From Paludibacteraceae bacterium (GTDB lineage Bacteria; Bacteroidota; Bacteroidia; Bacteroidales; Paludibacteraceae), in NCBI GenBank assembly GCA_017517845.1, contig JAFWXW010000017.1, forward strand, positions 1-36,636: a stretch of DNA of 36,636 nucleotides. Reading direction: 5' to 3'. A program made the position numbers and the translations under genes. Below are positions 1 through 7,443 of this stretch, one piece after another (position 1 is the stretch's first letter; every line of letters starts with the position of its first letter). The notes under the pieces are model-generated. The model was not told the DNA's origin and made no database searches. It saw only the letters and a program-made list of their open reading frames with translations.

Positions 1-2303
1 TCTTCGTTTTGGAAGATTACTTCGTATTGGTTCTTAACGCTGCTATAAGTTGCGGTATAGGTTTGAGCACCTTCTACTACGGTAATTGCAGGTGACCAAC
101 CAGCGAAGGTGTAAGTAAACTCAGCGGTTGCGTCTTTAGTTGGGGTTGCGCCAGCGTAAACAGGTGTTTCACCGTAGGTTACATTGCTACGTTGCAGTTC
201 AGTTCCGTCTTCATTTTGGAAGATTACTTCGTATTGGTTCTTAACTGAGCTGTAGGTCGCAGTGTAAGTTTGAGCACCTTCTACTGCAGTGATGCTTGGT
301 GACCAACCAGCAAAGGTGTAAGTAAACTCTGCGGTTGCTGGTTTGGTTGGAGTTGCACCAGCGTAAACTGGAGTTTCACCGTAGGTTACGTTGCTGCGTT
401 GAAGTTCTGTACCGTCTTCGTTTTGGAAGATTACTTCGTATTGGTTTTTAACACTGCTGTAGGTTGCAGTGTAGGTTTGTGCACCTTCAACAACGGTAAT
501 AGCAGGTGACCAACCAGCAAAGGTATAAGTAAACTCTGCAGTTGCTGGTTTTTCAGGAGTTTCACCGTTGTAAACAGGAGTTTCACCATATGTTACGTTA
601 GAGCGTTGAAGTACTGTACCATCCTCATTTTGGAAGATTACTTCGTATTGGTTCTTAACGCTTGAGTATGTTGCTGTGTAGGTTTGTGCACCTTCAACTA
701 CGGTAATAGCAGGTGACCAACCAGCAAAGGTGTAAGTGTATTCTGCAGTTGCTGCTTTGGTTGGGGTTGCACCATTATATTTAGGTGTTTCACCGTAGGT
801 TACATTACTACGTTGTAGTTCAGTACCATCTTCGTTTTGGAACACCACTTCGTATTGGTTCTTAACTGAGCTGTAGGTGGCGGTATAGGTTTGTGCACCT
901 GTTACTGCAGTAATGCTTGGAGTCCAATCTTTGAAGGTGTAAGTAAACTCAGCGGTTGCTGGTTTGGTTGGAGTTTCATCGTTGTAAACAGGAGTTTCAC
1001 CGTAAGTAACATTGCTACGTTGAAGTACTGTACCATCCTCATTTTGGAAGATTACTTCGTATTGGTTCTTAACACTTGAGTAAGTTGCGGTATAGGTTTG
1101 TGCACCCTCAACCATTGTAATCGCAGGTGACCAACCAGCGAAGGTATAAGTAAACTCAGCAGTTGCTGGTTTTTCAGGAGTTTCACCGTTATATTTTGGT
1201 GTTTCGCCGTAAGTAACATTGCTACGTTGAAGTTCTGTACCGTCTTCGTTTTGGAAGATTACCTCGTATTGATTCTTAACACTGCTATAGGTTGCGGTAT
1301 AGGTTTGTGCACCTGTTACTGCAGTAATGCTTGGCGACCAACCAGCGAAGGTATAAGTAAACTCAGCGGTTGCGTCTTTTACTGGAGTTGCACCATTATA
1401 TTTAGGTGTTTCACCGTAGGTTACGTTACCTTTTTGAAGTTCTGTACCGTCTTCGTTTTGGAAGATTACTTCGTATTGGTTTTTAACGCTTGAGTATGTT
1501 GCGGTATAAGTTTGAGCACCTTCTACTACAGTAATTGCAGGAGACCAACCAGCAAAAGTATATGTAAACTCTGCGGTTGCAGGTTTTACAGGAGTTTCTC
1601 CGTTGTAAACAGGTGTTTCTCCGTAGGTTACGTTAGAGCGTTGTAGTTCAGTACCATCCTCATTTTGGAAGATTACTTCGTATTGGTTCTTAACGCTTGA
1701 GTAGGTTGCAGTATAGGTTTGTGCGCCTTCAACCATTGTAATTGCAGGCGACCAACCAGCGAAGGTATAAGTAAACTCTGCGGTTGCTTCTTTTACTGGA
1801 GTTGCACCATTATAAACTGGTGTTGCTCCATAAGCAAGTTGCGAACTTTGCAACACATCGCCATTATCGTTTACAAAAGAAACGGTATAACTATTCACAG
1901 AACTTGCAAACATCGCCGTGTACACCTTAGATTCTGTTACCACGGTAGGCTCACTATCCCATCCCGTAAACGCATAAGCATATTGTGCAGTAGAAGATTT
2001 TGTAGGATTTTCACCCTTAAAAGAAGGCATTGTTCCATACTCCAAAACTTCGCTTTGCAACACAGTGCCATCGTAATTAACAAATTGAATGGTATATTTC
2101 TGAATTTGTTGAGAATAAGTAGCCGTATAAGTTACATTGTCCACCACTGGCGACATAGTAGGTTCCCAACCGTTAAAAGTGTAAATGTATTGAGCTGTAG
2201 ATTCACGAGTTGGAGTTTCACCCGTGTATGTAGGCATTTCCCCCTCACTCATTTCTGACGATTGCAATACCGTACCATCATAATTTACAAACTGAACAGT
2301 AAA
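1..2303 (-). repeat. Tandem 207-bp coding repeats, 11 full units plus a partial one
   Basis: The Phe codon of each unit (VxF) begins at 12, 219, 426, 633, 840, 1047, 1254, 1461, 1668, 1875, 2082 and 2289. The spacing is exactly 207 bp every time, with no insertion or deletion. Units 4-12 (from the N-terminus) are nearly identical at protein level and very close at DNA level. Units 1-3 are increasingly divergent towards the N-terminus, so recent copying has involved the distal units. The array continues beyond the left edge. Confidence 0.95.
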
Positions 2304-2543
2304 CAACACTTCTTCTGAAAAAATCAGAGTACGGACATTTGGCATAGAAACACCATCTTTTCTTAACACAGACATTTCTGCCTTGCCATCAGGCATGTTG
2401 TTAATATCCACATGTTGAACATTTTTAATTAGGTAGGAAGTTTTATTTCCACCAAACTCCAATGCCACAAAACCTGTTACGTCATTTGCAAACAATGCAA
2501 ATGCACAAAACAGGGCGCAAAAAAATGCGTAAATTCTTCTCAT
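1..2543 (-). CDS. Secreted tandem-repeat protein (InlB/Listeria-Bacteroides-type repeats), C-terminus beyond left edge
   Basis: An open frame reads on the minus strand from ATG at 2543-2541 to base 1 with no stop: 847 codons are visible and the end is outside the window. Residues 1-19 (MRRIYAFFCALFCAFALFA) form a signal peptide. About 60 residues of unique sequence follow. From about residue 81 the protein is a run of 69-residue units with the pattern YxVxFxNxDGxxLQ, then YGExPxYxGxTPxK, then ATAEFTYTFAGWSPxIT, ending TYTATY. This matches the InlB B-repeat/Listeria-Bacteroides repeat class, found in surface adhesin-like proteins; function is inferred from that class only. Eleven full units and the start of a twelfth are visible. 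A Bacteroidota-type promoter lies just upstream. Plus-strand open frames inside this stretch are antisense shadows. A T9SS or anchor domain could lie in the missing C-terminus. Confidence 0.9.
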   Translation of the reverse strand, partial: MRRIYAFFCALFCAFALFANDVTGFVALEFGGNKTSYLIKNVQHVDINNMPDGKAEMSVLRKDGVSMPNVRTLIFSEEVLFTVQFVNYDGTVLQSSEMSEGEMPTYTGETPTRESTAQYIYTFNGWEPTMSPVVDNVTYTATYSQQIQKYTIQFVNYDGTVLQSEVLEYGTMPSFKGENPTKSSTAQYAYAFTGWDSEPTVVTESKVYTAMFASSVNSYTVSFVNDNGDVLQSSQLAYGATPVYNGATPVKEATAEFTYTFAGWSPAITMVEGAQTYTATYSSVKNQYEVIFQNEDGTELQRSNVTYGETPVYNGETPVKPATAEFTYTFAGWSPAITVVEGAQTYTATYSSVKNQYEVIFQNEDGTELQKGNVTYGETPKYNGATPVKDATAEFTYTFAGWSPSITAVTGAQTYTATYSSVKNQYEVIFQNEDGTELQRSNVTYGETPKYNGETPEKPATAEFTYTFAGWSPAITMVEGAQTYTATYSSVKNQYEVIFQNEDGTVLQRSNVTYGETPVYNDETPTKPATAEFTYTFKDWTPSITAVTGAQTYTATYSSVKNQYEVVFQNEDGTELQRSNVTYGETPKYNGATPTKAATAEYTYTFAGWSPAITVVEGAQTYTATYSSVKNQYEVIFQNEDGTVLQRSNVTYGETPVYNGETPEKPATAEFTYTFAGWSPAITVVEGAQTYTATYSSVKNQYEVIFQNEDGTELQRSNVTYGETPVYAGATPTKPATAEFTYTFAGWSPSITAVEGAQTYTATYSSVKNQYEVIFQNEDGTELQRSNVTYGETPVYAGATPTKDATAEFTYTFAGWSPAITVVEGAQTYTATYSSVKNQYEVIFQNE

Positions 2544-2572
2544 AATATATCGTTTTTTATTATTTTCTATTA

Positions 2573-2600
2573 CAAAATTACATCATAATTCTGTGTCAAC
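2573..2600 (-). promoter_or_regulatory. Bacteroidota-type promoter for the repeat protein
   Basis: On the minus strand TAATTTTG (2580-2573) fits the -7 consensus TAnnTTTG, and TTGAC (2599-2595) lies 16-17 nt upstream as the -33 element. The start codon of the repeat protein is 30 nt downstream. It lies just past the terminator at 2644-2677, so the repeat protein has its own transcript. Confidence 0.5.
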
Positions 2601-2640
2601 CATAGCCCTTTTTGAGCCTAATTCATAGTTCATAAAAGGA

Positions 2641-2941
2641 CATAAAAAAAACGTGGACCCGACAGTTGTCGTTCCACATTTCAGAGGCCTTCGCATTGCC
2701 TAATATCAATAGAACAAACAACGCAAAGCCCACGCCGATATAAGTAAGCATACTATACAACAAAGTATAGATATGCCATATAGATACCCATATCCCGCAA
2801 GCATTTATCGTTGCTATATTCTGATTGATATCATTAGAAAGTTGCGAAGTTTCTGAAATGTCAGAACATGCGTAATAAACGCTCACATACCCCACGCCCT
2901 TTGTGCAACGCTCTACACTCCTAATCAGCGTGGGTATTATT
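2641..2941 (-). ncRNA. Candidate structured non-coding RNA of about 300 nt
   Basis: A strong promoter (2948-2976) and an intrinsic terminator (2644-2677) on the minus strand delimit a transcript of about 300 nt. Its 5' end folds into a 10-bp stem: ATACCCACGC (2937-2928) pairs with GCGTGGGGTAT (2897-2887) with one bulged G. A second GCGTGGG at 2735-2729 could compete for the same CCCACGC strand. A 90-codon frame (2895-2623) with hydrophobic stretches crosses this region, but it reads straight through the terminator hairpin and its T-run before its stop, which argues that it is not a gene. No RNase P, tmRNA or SRP hallmarks were seen. The alternative is a small membrane protein. Confidence 0.5.
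2644..2677 (-). terminator. Intrinsic terminator of the candidate ncRNA
   Basis: Reading the minus strand, GTGGA pairs with TCCAC and, inside it, CGAC pairs with GTCG around an AACT loop. A G and eight T residues follow at once (2651-2644). This is a textbook rho-independent terminator. Confidence 0.75.
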
Positions 2942-2947
2942 TACTTG

Positions 2948-2976
2948 CAAATATAATGTAAATATTTAAAAATCAA
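2948..2976 (-). promoter_or_regulatory. Strong Bacteroidota promoter for the candidate ncRNA
   Basis: TATATTTG (2955-2948, minus strand) is a perfect TAnnTTTG -7 element, and TTG (2976-2974) lies 18 nt upstream. Transcription would start near 2941 and immediately enter the 5' hairpin of the candidate RNA. Confidence 0.65.
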
Positions 2977-3060
2977 TAAAATTTTCAAATATTTCTTTAG
3001 TTAATACATTGTAACACCTTCTTCTTAACAACTTCAAAACGGTCAACTCCTACCCTAAGT

Positions 3061-3906
3061 TCAAGAGTTACTATCATTTTCAGATTCTTCCAATAAAAAT
3101 TTTCCTTTATCGTACGATTTCTCAACATTTTGTAGTAACTTTGCAACCGAAAGTTGACTAGTTCCATTTTGAACAGCAACTTTTAAGTCCAAAATAGAGT
3201 TATTTGATTCGTCAAGTAACTCTATTTTCGTTACTTCAAAAGAATAAGATTTGTTTTTAAAATCTGGTTGTTTATACTCCAATATTGTAATTTTTGTTCT
3301 ATACAATTTATATTCTAGTTCTATTGCTCCATAAAACCTATGAATTAATACACTACTATTCACTGGATTATCTACGGAACGGACATTGTTAACTTTCGTA
3401 TAATCTGCATGAATTTCTGTTTCAATACTCGCATCTATAACTAATGGCAGGACTTTCAACACAGATAAATGAACTAAAATACTATCACTTTTATTTATTG
3501 CTGTAGGATGAAGATATTTCTTTATAGACTTTTTACTTATTTGATATTCAAATTCTTCAGATGTTCCTTTATGTGAAACATACGTTTTTATTAGATTCTC
3601 TTCTGCCCATTGTCGTGCTTTACCCAATGGGTCACTTCCCATAAAATTATGGTGTTTTACTTTTACAATTTCTACATACTTACTTTTCAGGTTGGGCAAA
3701 ACAATACCTCTAGTGCGTTCTGCAAAAGACTGTATACGTTCAAATTCTAAATAAGGGATTCCTGAATAATACTCAACAAATGGTTCTGAAAGAATTGAAT
3801 CATTAATATTTTCAGAACTATAAGTATTGTTTTGTTTATAAAGTATAATTTGATTTTGATTTACCTGCAATGCATCATTGCAAGACGATGTTAATTTTTT
3901 GCTCAT
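3061..3906 (-). CDS. LPD3-like (large polyvalent protein-associated domain) protein, standalone
   Basis: 281 residues with no signal peptide or membrane segment. Residues from about 95 to 265 resemble, from memory of the family, the domain called LPD3 in large polyvalent proteins of phages and conjugative elements in Bacteroidota. Visible parts are the ARQWAEENLI helix, a SKKSIKKYL motif, the HLSVLKVLPLVIDASIE stretch with following IHADYTK, the HRFYGAIELEYKLYRTKIT strands, YSFEVTKIELL, and the C-terminal SVAKLLQNVEKSYDKG. The domain is usually part of a much larger protein; here it is alone. No antitoxin, integrase or conjugation gene is adjacent. The exact biochemical role is unknown; a nuclease-like fold is possible but unproven. 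It has its own promoter at 4081-4112 and a long leader containing a palindrome. Confidence 0.65.
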   Translation of the reverse strand: MSKKLTSSCNDALQVNQNQIILYKQNNTYSSENINDSILSEPFVEYYSGIPYLEFERIQSFAERTRGIVLPNLKSKYVEIVKVKHHNFMGSDPLGKARQWAEENLIKTYVSHKGTSEEFEYQISKKSIKKYLHPTAINKSDSILVHLSVLKVLPLVIDASIETEIHADYTKVNNVRSVDNPVNSSVLIHRFYGAIELEYKLYRTKITILEYKQPDFKNKSYSFEVTKIELLDESNNSILDLKVAVQNGTSQLSVAKLLQNVEKSYDKGKFLLEESENDSNS

Positions 3907-3996
3907 AAAGACTAAAAATTAAGATTAATAAAACTCTAGTTATAAAAGATGTTCTACGCATGAGGCTTGCGCACTACATCCCTTTCATTGCATTAC

Positions 3997-4016
3997 GGAC
4001 ACAGCACGCTGTGTCC
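3997..4016. repeat. REP-like palindrome GGACACAG/CTGTGTCC
   Basis: GGACACAGCACGCTGTGTCC is a perfect inverted repeat with a 9-bp stem and a 2-nt centre, GC-rich in an AT-rich gap. It lies in the predicted leader of the LPD3-like gene. It resembles REP-type intergenic palindromes common in Bacteroidota genomes, but no second full copy lies in this window. Confidence 0.55.
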
Positions 4017-4080
4017 CTACATATTTAAATTCACAAAATGTAACCAAGACCTAACCTGTGCTTGAGTTCAAAGGCTATTG

Positions 4081-4112
4081 CAAAGGTAACATTATTATGG
4101 GATATAAACAAA
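4081..4112 (-). promoter_or_regulatory. Bacteroidota promoter for the LPD3-like gene
   Basis: On the minus strand TACCTTTG (4088-4081) matches TAnnTTTG, and TTTG (4112-4109) lies 20 nt upstream. The predicted start of transcription is about 170 nt before the LPD3-like start codon, which gives an unusually long leader. Confidence 0.6.
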
Positions 4113-4134
4113 AATACACATTTACATTCTCATT

Positions 4135-4156
4135 AACTATCATTATGTTGATAGTT
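4135..4156 (-). other. Hairpin downstream of the MBL-fold gene
   Basis: AACTATCA and TGATAGTT form an 8-bp stem around a 6-nt loop, 40 nt past the stop of the minus-strand hydrolase. No T-run follows, so it may protect a 3' end rather than terminate transcription. The 3907-4195 gap otherwise holds only the palindrome and the promoter listed separately. Confidence 0.35.
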
Positions 4157-4195
4157 ATATCCTTTATTGGACTATAATTATCAATATATTGAATG

Positions 4196-4990
4196 TTATT
4201 TACAATTTTCTGCAATAAGTTTCATCGCTTCGGGGCAGGTGCAGTGAGAGGTGTTTATGATAGTTGAGGGAGTAAGAGAAGATTTTACTTCAAGGAAAGA
4301 CGCAACCTCAGCAGCTACTTGTTCAGATTCTACTATATGCAGACCTCCTGTGTAGCGTATGACATTTTCTACGCCTGTAAACTCGCGGCAAGCAGAAACA
4401 ATATTTCCAAATCCACCATGCGAGCAAGGAGAAAATATTTCTAGTCCACCTTCTGTTACTATGCACAAGTGCAATTCGTGAGAAAAATCATCAGAAAAAA
4501 TTTCACCATCGACCTCAGCAGTTAAAAATTTATTGCCGTATGGTCTAGGATAACCAAAATCTTTGTTTGCTACAAGGGCAATATTTGGCAAAATCCAACA
4601 ACTTTCACTTACAATGCGAAAACGATTGTTATATTTTTCCAAAAGTTCTAAATCTGTGCCTATATTTCTAAGACCTTTGTCGCCACGACAAGAGTGAAAC
4701 TTTTTGCCAAAAACGTTTTCCGATAGGTAAATTGGGCAATGAGTCTGAGAAATCAAATGTTTCAATCCACCTGTGTGGTCACGATGTCCGTGCGAGAGTA
4801 CTGCTAAGTCTATTTCCGAAATATTAATACCTAAGCGTTCTGCATTCTTAAAAAAATTATCAGATGCACCTGTGTCTATTAGATTCTTTTTTTCTCCAAA
4901 TTCTATATAAACTGAATAGCCGTGTTCCGTTAAAAATGCAGGAGAATCGGCACTAGAATAATTATCCGAAAGTACATTGATTTTAATCAT
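4196..4990 (-). CDS. MBL-fold metallo-hydrolase, COG1237-like
   Basis: 264 residues of the metallo-beta-lactamase fold. The metal-binding signature HGHRDH is at residues 67-72, with further likely ligands in CSHGG (His191), GGLH (His218) and the C-terminal SHCT (His249). These motifs and the length fit the COG1237 branch, annotated in archaea as a dihydropterin aminobenzene-phosphate synthase. In bacteria the substrate is usually unknown, so only a metal-dependent hydrolase or transferase role is supported. No signal peptide is present, so it is probably cytoplasmic. It is transcribed away from pnp. A TATTTTTG element lies only 5 nt before the ATG, so if that is the promoter the mRNA would be nearly leaderless. 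Confidence 0.85.
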   Translation of the reverse strand: MIKINVLSDNYSSADSPAFLTEHGYSVYIEFGEKKNLIDTGASDNFFKNAERLGINISEIDLAVLSHGHRDHTGGLKHLISQTHCPIYLSENVFGKKFHSCRGDKGLRNIGTDLELLEKYNNRFRIVSESCWILPNIALVANKDFGYPRPYGNKFLTAEVDGEIFSDDFSHELHLCIVTEGGLEIFSPCSHGGFGNIVSACREFTGVENVIRYTGGLHIVESEQVAAEVASFLEVKSSLTPSTIINTSHCTCPEAMKLIAENCK

Positions 4991-5038
4991 ACGACAAAAA
5001 TAATAAAAATTTAGTAGTCTTTTTACGAAAATAATTTC

Positions 5039-5046
5039 TATCTTTG
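5039..5046 (+). promoter_or_regulatory. Promoter -7 element for pnp
   Basis: TATCTTTG matches TAnnTTTG and lies 42 nt before the pnp ATG. The expected -33 region is only a T-rich stretch and not a clear TTTG. Confidence 0.55.
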
Positions 5047-5088
5047 CTCGAATTTAAGAGTTTAAGACTTATTTATTGAAAATTTATT

Positions 5089-7264
5089 ATGAATGTAGTT
5101 ACAAAAACCATCACATTGGCTGATGGAAGAGAAATCAGCATCGAGACTGGAAAACTAGCTAAACAAGCTGACGGTGCTGTTATGGTTCGCATGGGAAACA
5201 CCATGCTTTTAGCTACGGTTTGTTCTGCACAAGATGCAGTTCCTGGCACAGACTTCATGCCACTTACCGTTGAGTACAAAGAAAAATTTGCTTCTGCAGG
5301 ACGCTTTCCAGGAGGTTTCACTCGTAGAGAAGGTAAAGCATCAGATTACGAAATCTTAACTGCACGTCTTGTTGATCGCGCACTTCGTCCCTTGTTCCCA
5401 GATGATTATCACGCAGACACTTTTGTAAACGTAACACTATACTCTGCTGATGGTGTTGATATGCCAGACGCACTTGCTGGTCTAGCTGCTTCTGCTGCTA
5501 TCGCAGTTTCTGATATTCCATTCAATGGTCCTATTTCAGAAGTTCGCGTAGCTCGCATCGATGGTGAGTTTGTTGTAAACCCAACATTTGAGCAATTAGA
5601 AAAAGCAGACCTAGATATTATGGTGGCTGCTACACTTGATAACATTATGATGGTAGAGGGTGAAATGAACGAAGTTTCAGAAGCAGACCTTCTTAATGCT
5701 ATCCGCACTGCTCACGAAGCTATTAAACCTCACTGCCAAGCTCAATTAGAATTGATGGAAGCTGTGGGCAAAACTGTTAAACGCGAATATTGTCACGAAG
5801 AAAATGATGAAGAGTTGAGAAAAGACGTTCGCGAAAAAACTTATGCAAAAACTTATGAATTAGCTAAATCTTGCAACACAGACAAACATTCTCGTGGCGA
5901 AAACTTCAAGGCTGTTCGTGAAGAATATAAAGCAACATTCTCAGAAGAAGAATTGGAGGAAAAAGCAGCCCTTATAGACCGCTACTATCACGATGTAGAA
6001 AAAGAAGCTATGCGTCGTGCCATTCTAGACGAAGGCATCCGCTTAGACGGTCGTAAAACCACAGAAATTCGTCCTATCTGGTCAGAAGTAGGTTATCTAC
6101 CTGGTCCTCATGGTTCTTCTATCTTTACTCGTGGCGAGACTCAATCTCTATGTAGTGTTACTCTAGGTACAAAACAAGATGAAAAAATCATAGATGAATC
6201 ATTAATTCAAGGCAAAGAACGTTTCTTACTTCACTACAATTTCCCTCCATTCTCTACAGGTGAGGCTCGTGCTCAACGTGGTGTTGGTCGTCGTGAAATT
6301 GGTCACGGAAACTTAGCTTGCCGTGCATTAAAACGTATGATTCCAGACAACTATCCATACGTAGTACGCGTGGTTTCTGATATTCTAGAATCTAATGGTT
6401 CTTCATCTATGGCTTCTGTTTGTGCTGGTACTCTTGCACTTATGGATGCAGGTGTTCAAATTAAGAAACCTGTTTCTGGTATTGCTATGGGTCTTATCTC
6501 AGAAAATAAAGGAACCAATTATGCAGTACTTTCTGACATCTTGGGCGACGAAGACCACTTAGGTGATATGGACTTCAAAGTTACAGGTACAAAAAGACGG
6601 TATCACTGCTACCCAAATGGATATCAAGGTAGATGGTCTTTCTTATGAGATATTAGAAAGAGCACTTGCTCAAGCACGCGAAGGTCGTATGCACATATTA
6701 GGTAAGATAGAAGAAACTCTACCTGCTCCACGCGAAGACTTCAAACCTCATGCTCCACGTATTGTTACTATCAACGTGCCAAAAGATATGATAGGTGCTA
6801 TCATAGGTCCTGGCGGTAAGATTATCCAAGCAATGCAAGCAGAAAGTGGTGCTAGCATCTCTATCGAAGAACAAGACAACTATGGCGTAGTAGAAATAGC
6901 TGCAAACAACAAGGAATCTCTAGATTGTGCAGTACGCAAAGTGAAAGCTATCGTAGCTGTACCAGAAGTAGGTGAAACATACGATGCAGTAGTAAAATCT
7001 ATCATGCCATACGGTGCATTCGTAGAATTTATGCCTGGTAAAGAAGGTTTACTTCATATTTCAGAAATCAGCTGGGCTCGCATAGAAGACATGGAAAAAG
7101 CTGGTCTTAAAGAAGGTGACGAAATTCAAGTTAAACTTCTAGACATAGACAAAAAGACAGGTAAGTTTAAACTTTCTCACAAAGTTCTTACTCCTCGTCC
7201 TCCACGTCCTGCAAAACCAGAAGCCAAGGCAGAAGCAAAAGCTGAAGAAAAACCAGCAGAATAA
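5089..7264 (+). CDS. pnp: Polynucleotide phosphorylase, with a one-base frameshift at 6591-6595
   Basis: PNPase phosphorolytically degrades RNA from the 3' end and is a cytoplasmic RNA-turnover enzyme. The first frame (5089-6648) holds both RNase PH-like domains and then becomes nonsense after VTGTK. The continuation, [14 protein letters not shown], is in the +1 frame from 6596 and runs to the stop at 7264. Removing one A from the A5 run at 6591-6595 restores a 724-residue protein of normal length. The second part carries the KH domain (IIGPGGK near residue 570), an S1 domain (about 626-698) and a Pro/Ala/Lys/Glu-rich tail. Codon use is that of a highly expressed gene on both sides of the break, so decay is either very recent or the extra base is a sequencing or assembly error. 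The open frame at 6563 is only the continuation, not a separate gene. Confidence 0.9.
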
Positions 7265-7277
7265 CATAAATAAAAAG

Positions 7278-7303
7278 TCTCACCAGAAATGGTGAGATTT
7301 TAT
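7278..7303 (+). terminator. Intrinsic terminator-like hairpin after pnp
   Basis: TCTCACC (7278-7284) pairs with GGTGAGA (7291-7297) around a 6-nt loop, followed by TTTTATTT. It ends 2 nt before tRNA-Pro, leaving no room for a tRNA promoter. Confidence 0.7.
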
Positions 7304-7305
7304 TT

Positions 7306-7380
7306 CGGGATGTAGCTCAGCCCGGTTAGAGTACACGTCTGGGGGGCGTGTGGTCGCTGGTTCGAATCCAGTCATCCCGA
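7306..7380 (+). tRNA. tRNA-Pro (anticodon GGG)
   Basis: The acceptor stem CGGGATG pairs with CATCCCG, with discriminator A at 7380 and no encoded CCA. The D arm has GCTC/GAGT. The anticodon stem CACGT/GCGTG encloses the loop CTGGGGG, which gives anticodon GGG for proline codon CCC. The T loop is the canonical TTCGAAT. Confidence 0.9.
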
Positions 7381-7395
7381 CAAATCCGAGCAGCG

Positions 7396-7428
7396 AGAGC
7401 AATGATAAGCTTGCTTAATCATTGCTCT
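7396..7428 (+). other. Long hairpin between tRNA-Pro and the YfhO gene
   Basis: AGAGCAATGAT plus AAGC pairs with GCTT plus ATCATTGCTCT: a stem of about 15 bp with one bulge and a two-base tip. No strong T-run follows. It could mark the 3' end of the tRNA transcript or act as a processing signal; the YfhO start is 15 nt downstream. Confidence 0.5.
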
Positions 7429-7443
7429 TATAATAAATACTAT

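Noticed and set aside
1227-2258. Plus-strand open frames rich in Cys and Trp opposite the repeat protein
   Set aside because: They are exactly antisense to the 207-bp repeats and inherit their periodicity; no promoter or start signal.
2623-2895. 90-codon minus-strand frame as a membrane protein gene
   Set aside because: It reads through an intrinsic terminator hairpin and eight T residues before its stop; treated as part of a candidate ncRNA instead.
6774-6790. Possible minus-strand sigma-54 site within pnp (TGGCACG)
   Set aside because: The -12 half does not match TTGCW and it lies inside coding sequence.
6563-7264. Separate gene for a KH/S1 RNA-binding protein
   Set aside because: It is the C-terminal part of pnp after the frameshift; its first 11 codons overlap pnp in another frame and make no conserved sequence.
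7306-7428. tRNA-Pro as an integration site for a mobile element
   Set aside because: No integrase and no direct repeat of the tRNA 3' end was found downstream; the neighbours are core genes.
7348-7443. N-terminal extension of the YfhO protein
   Set aside because: These codons lie within tRNA-Pro and the following hairpin; the protein plausibly starts at the ATG at 7444 with a membrane helix.
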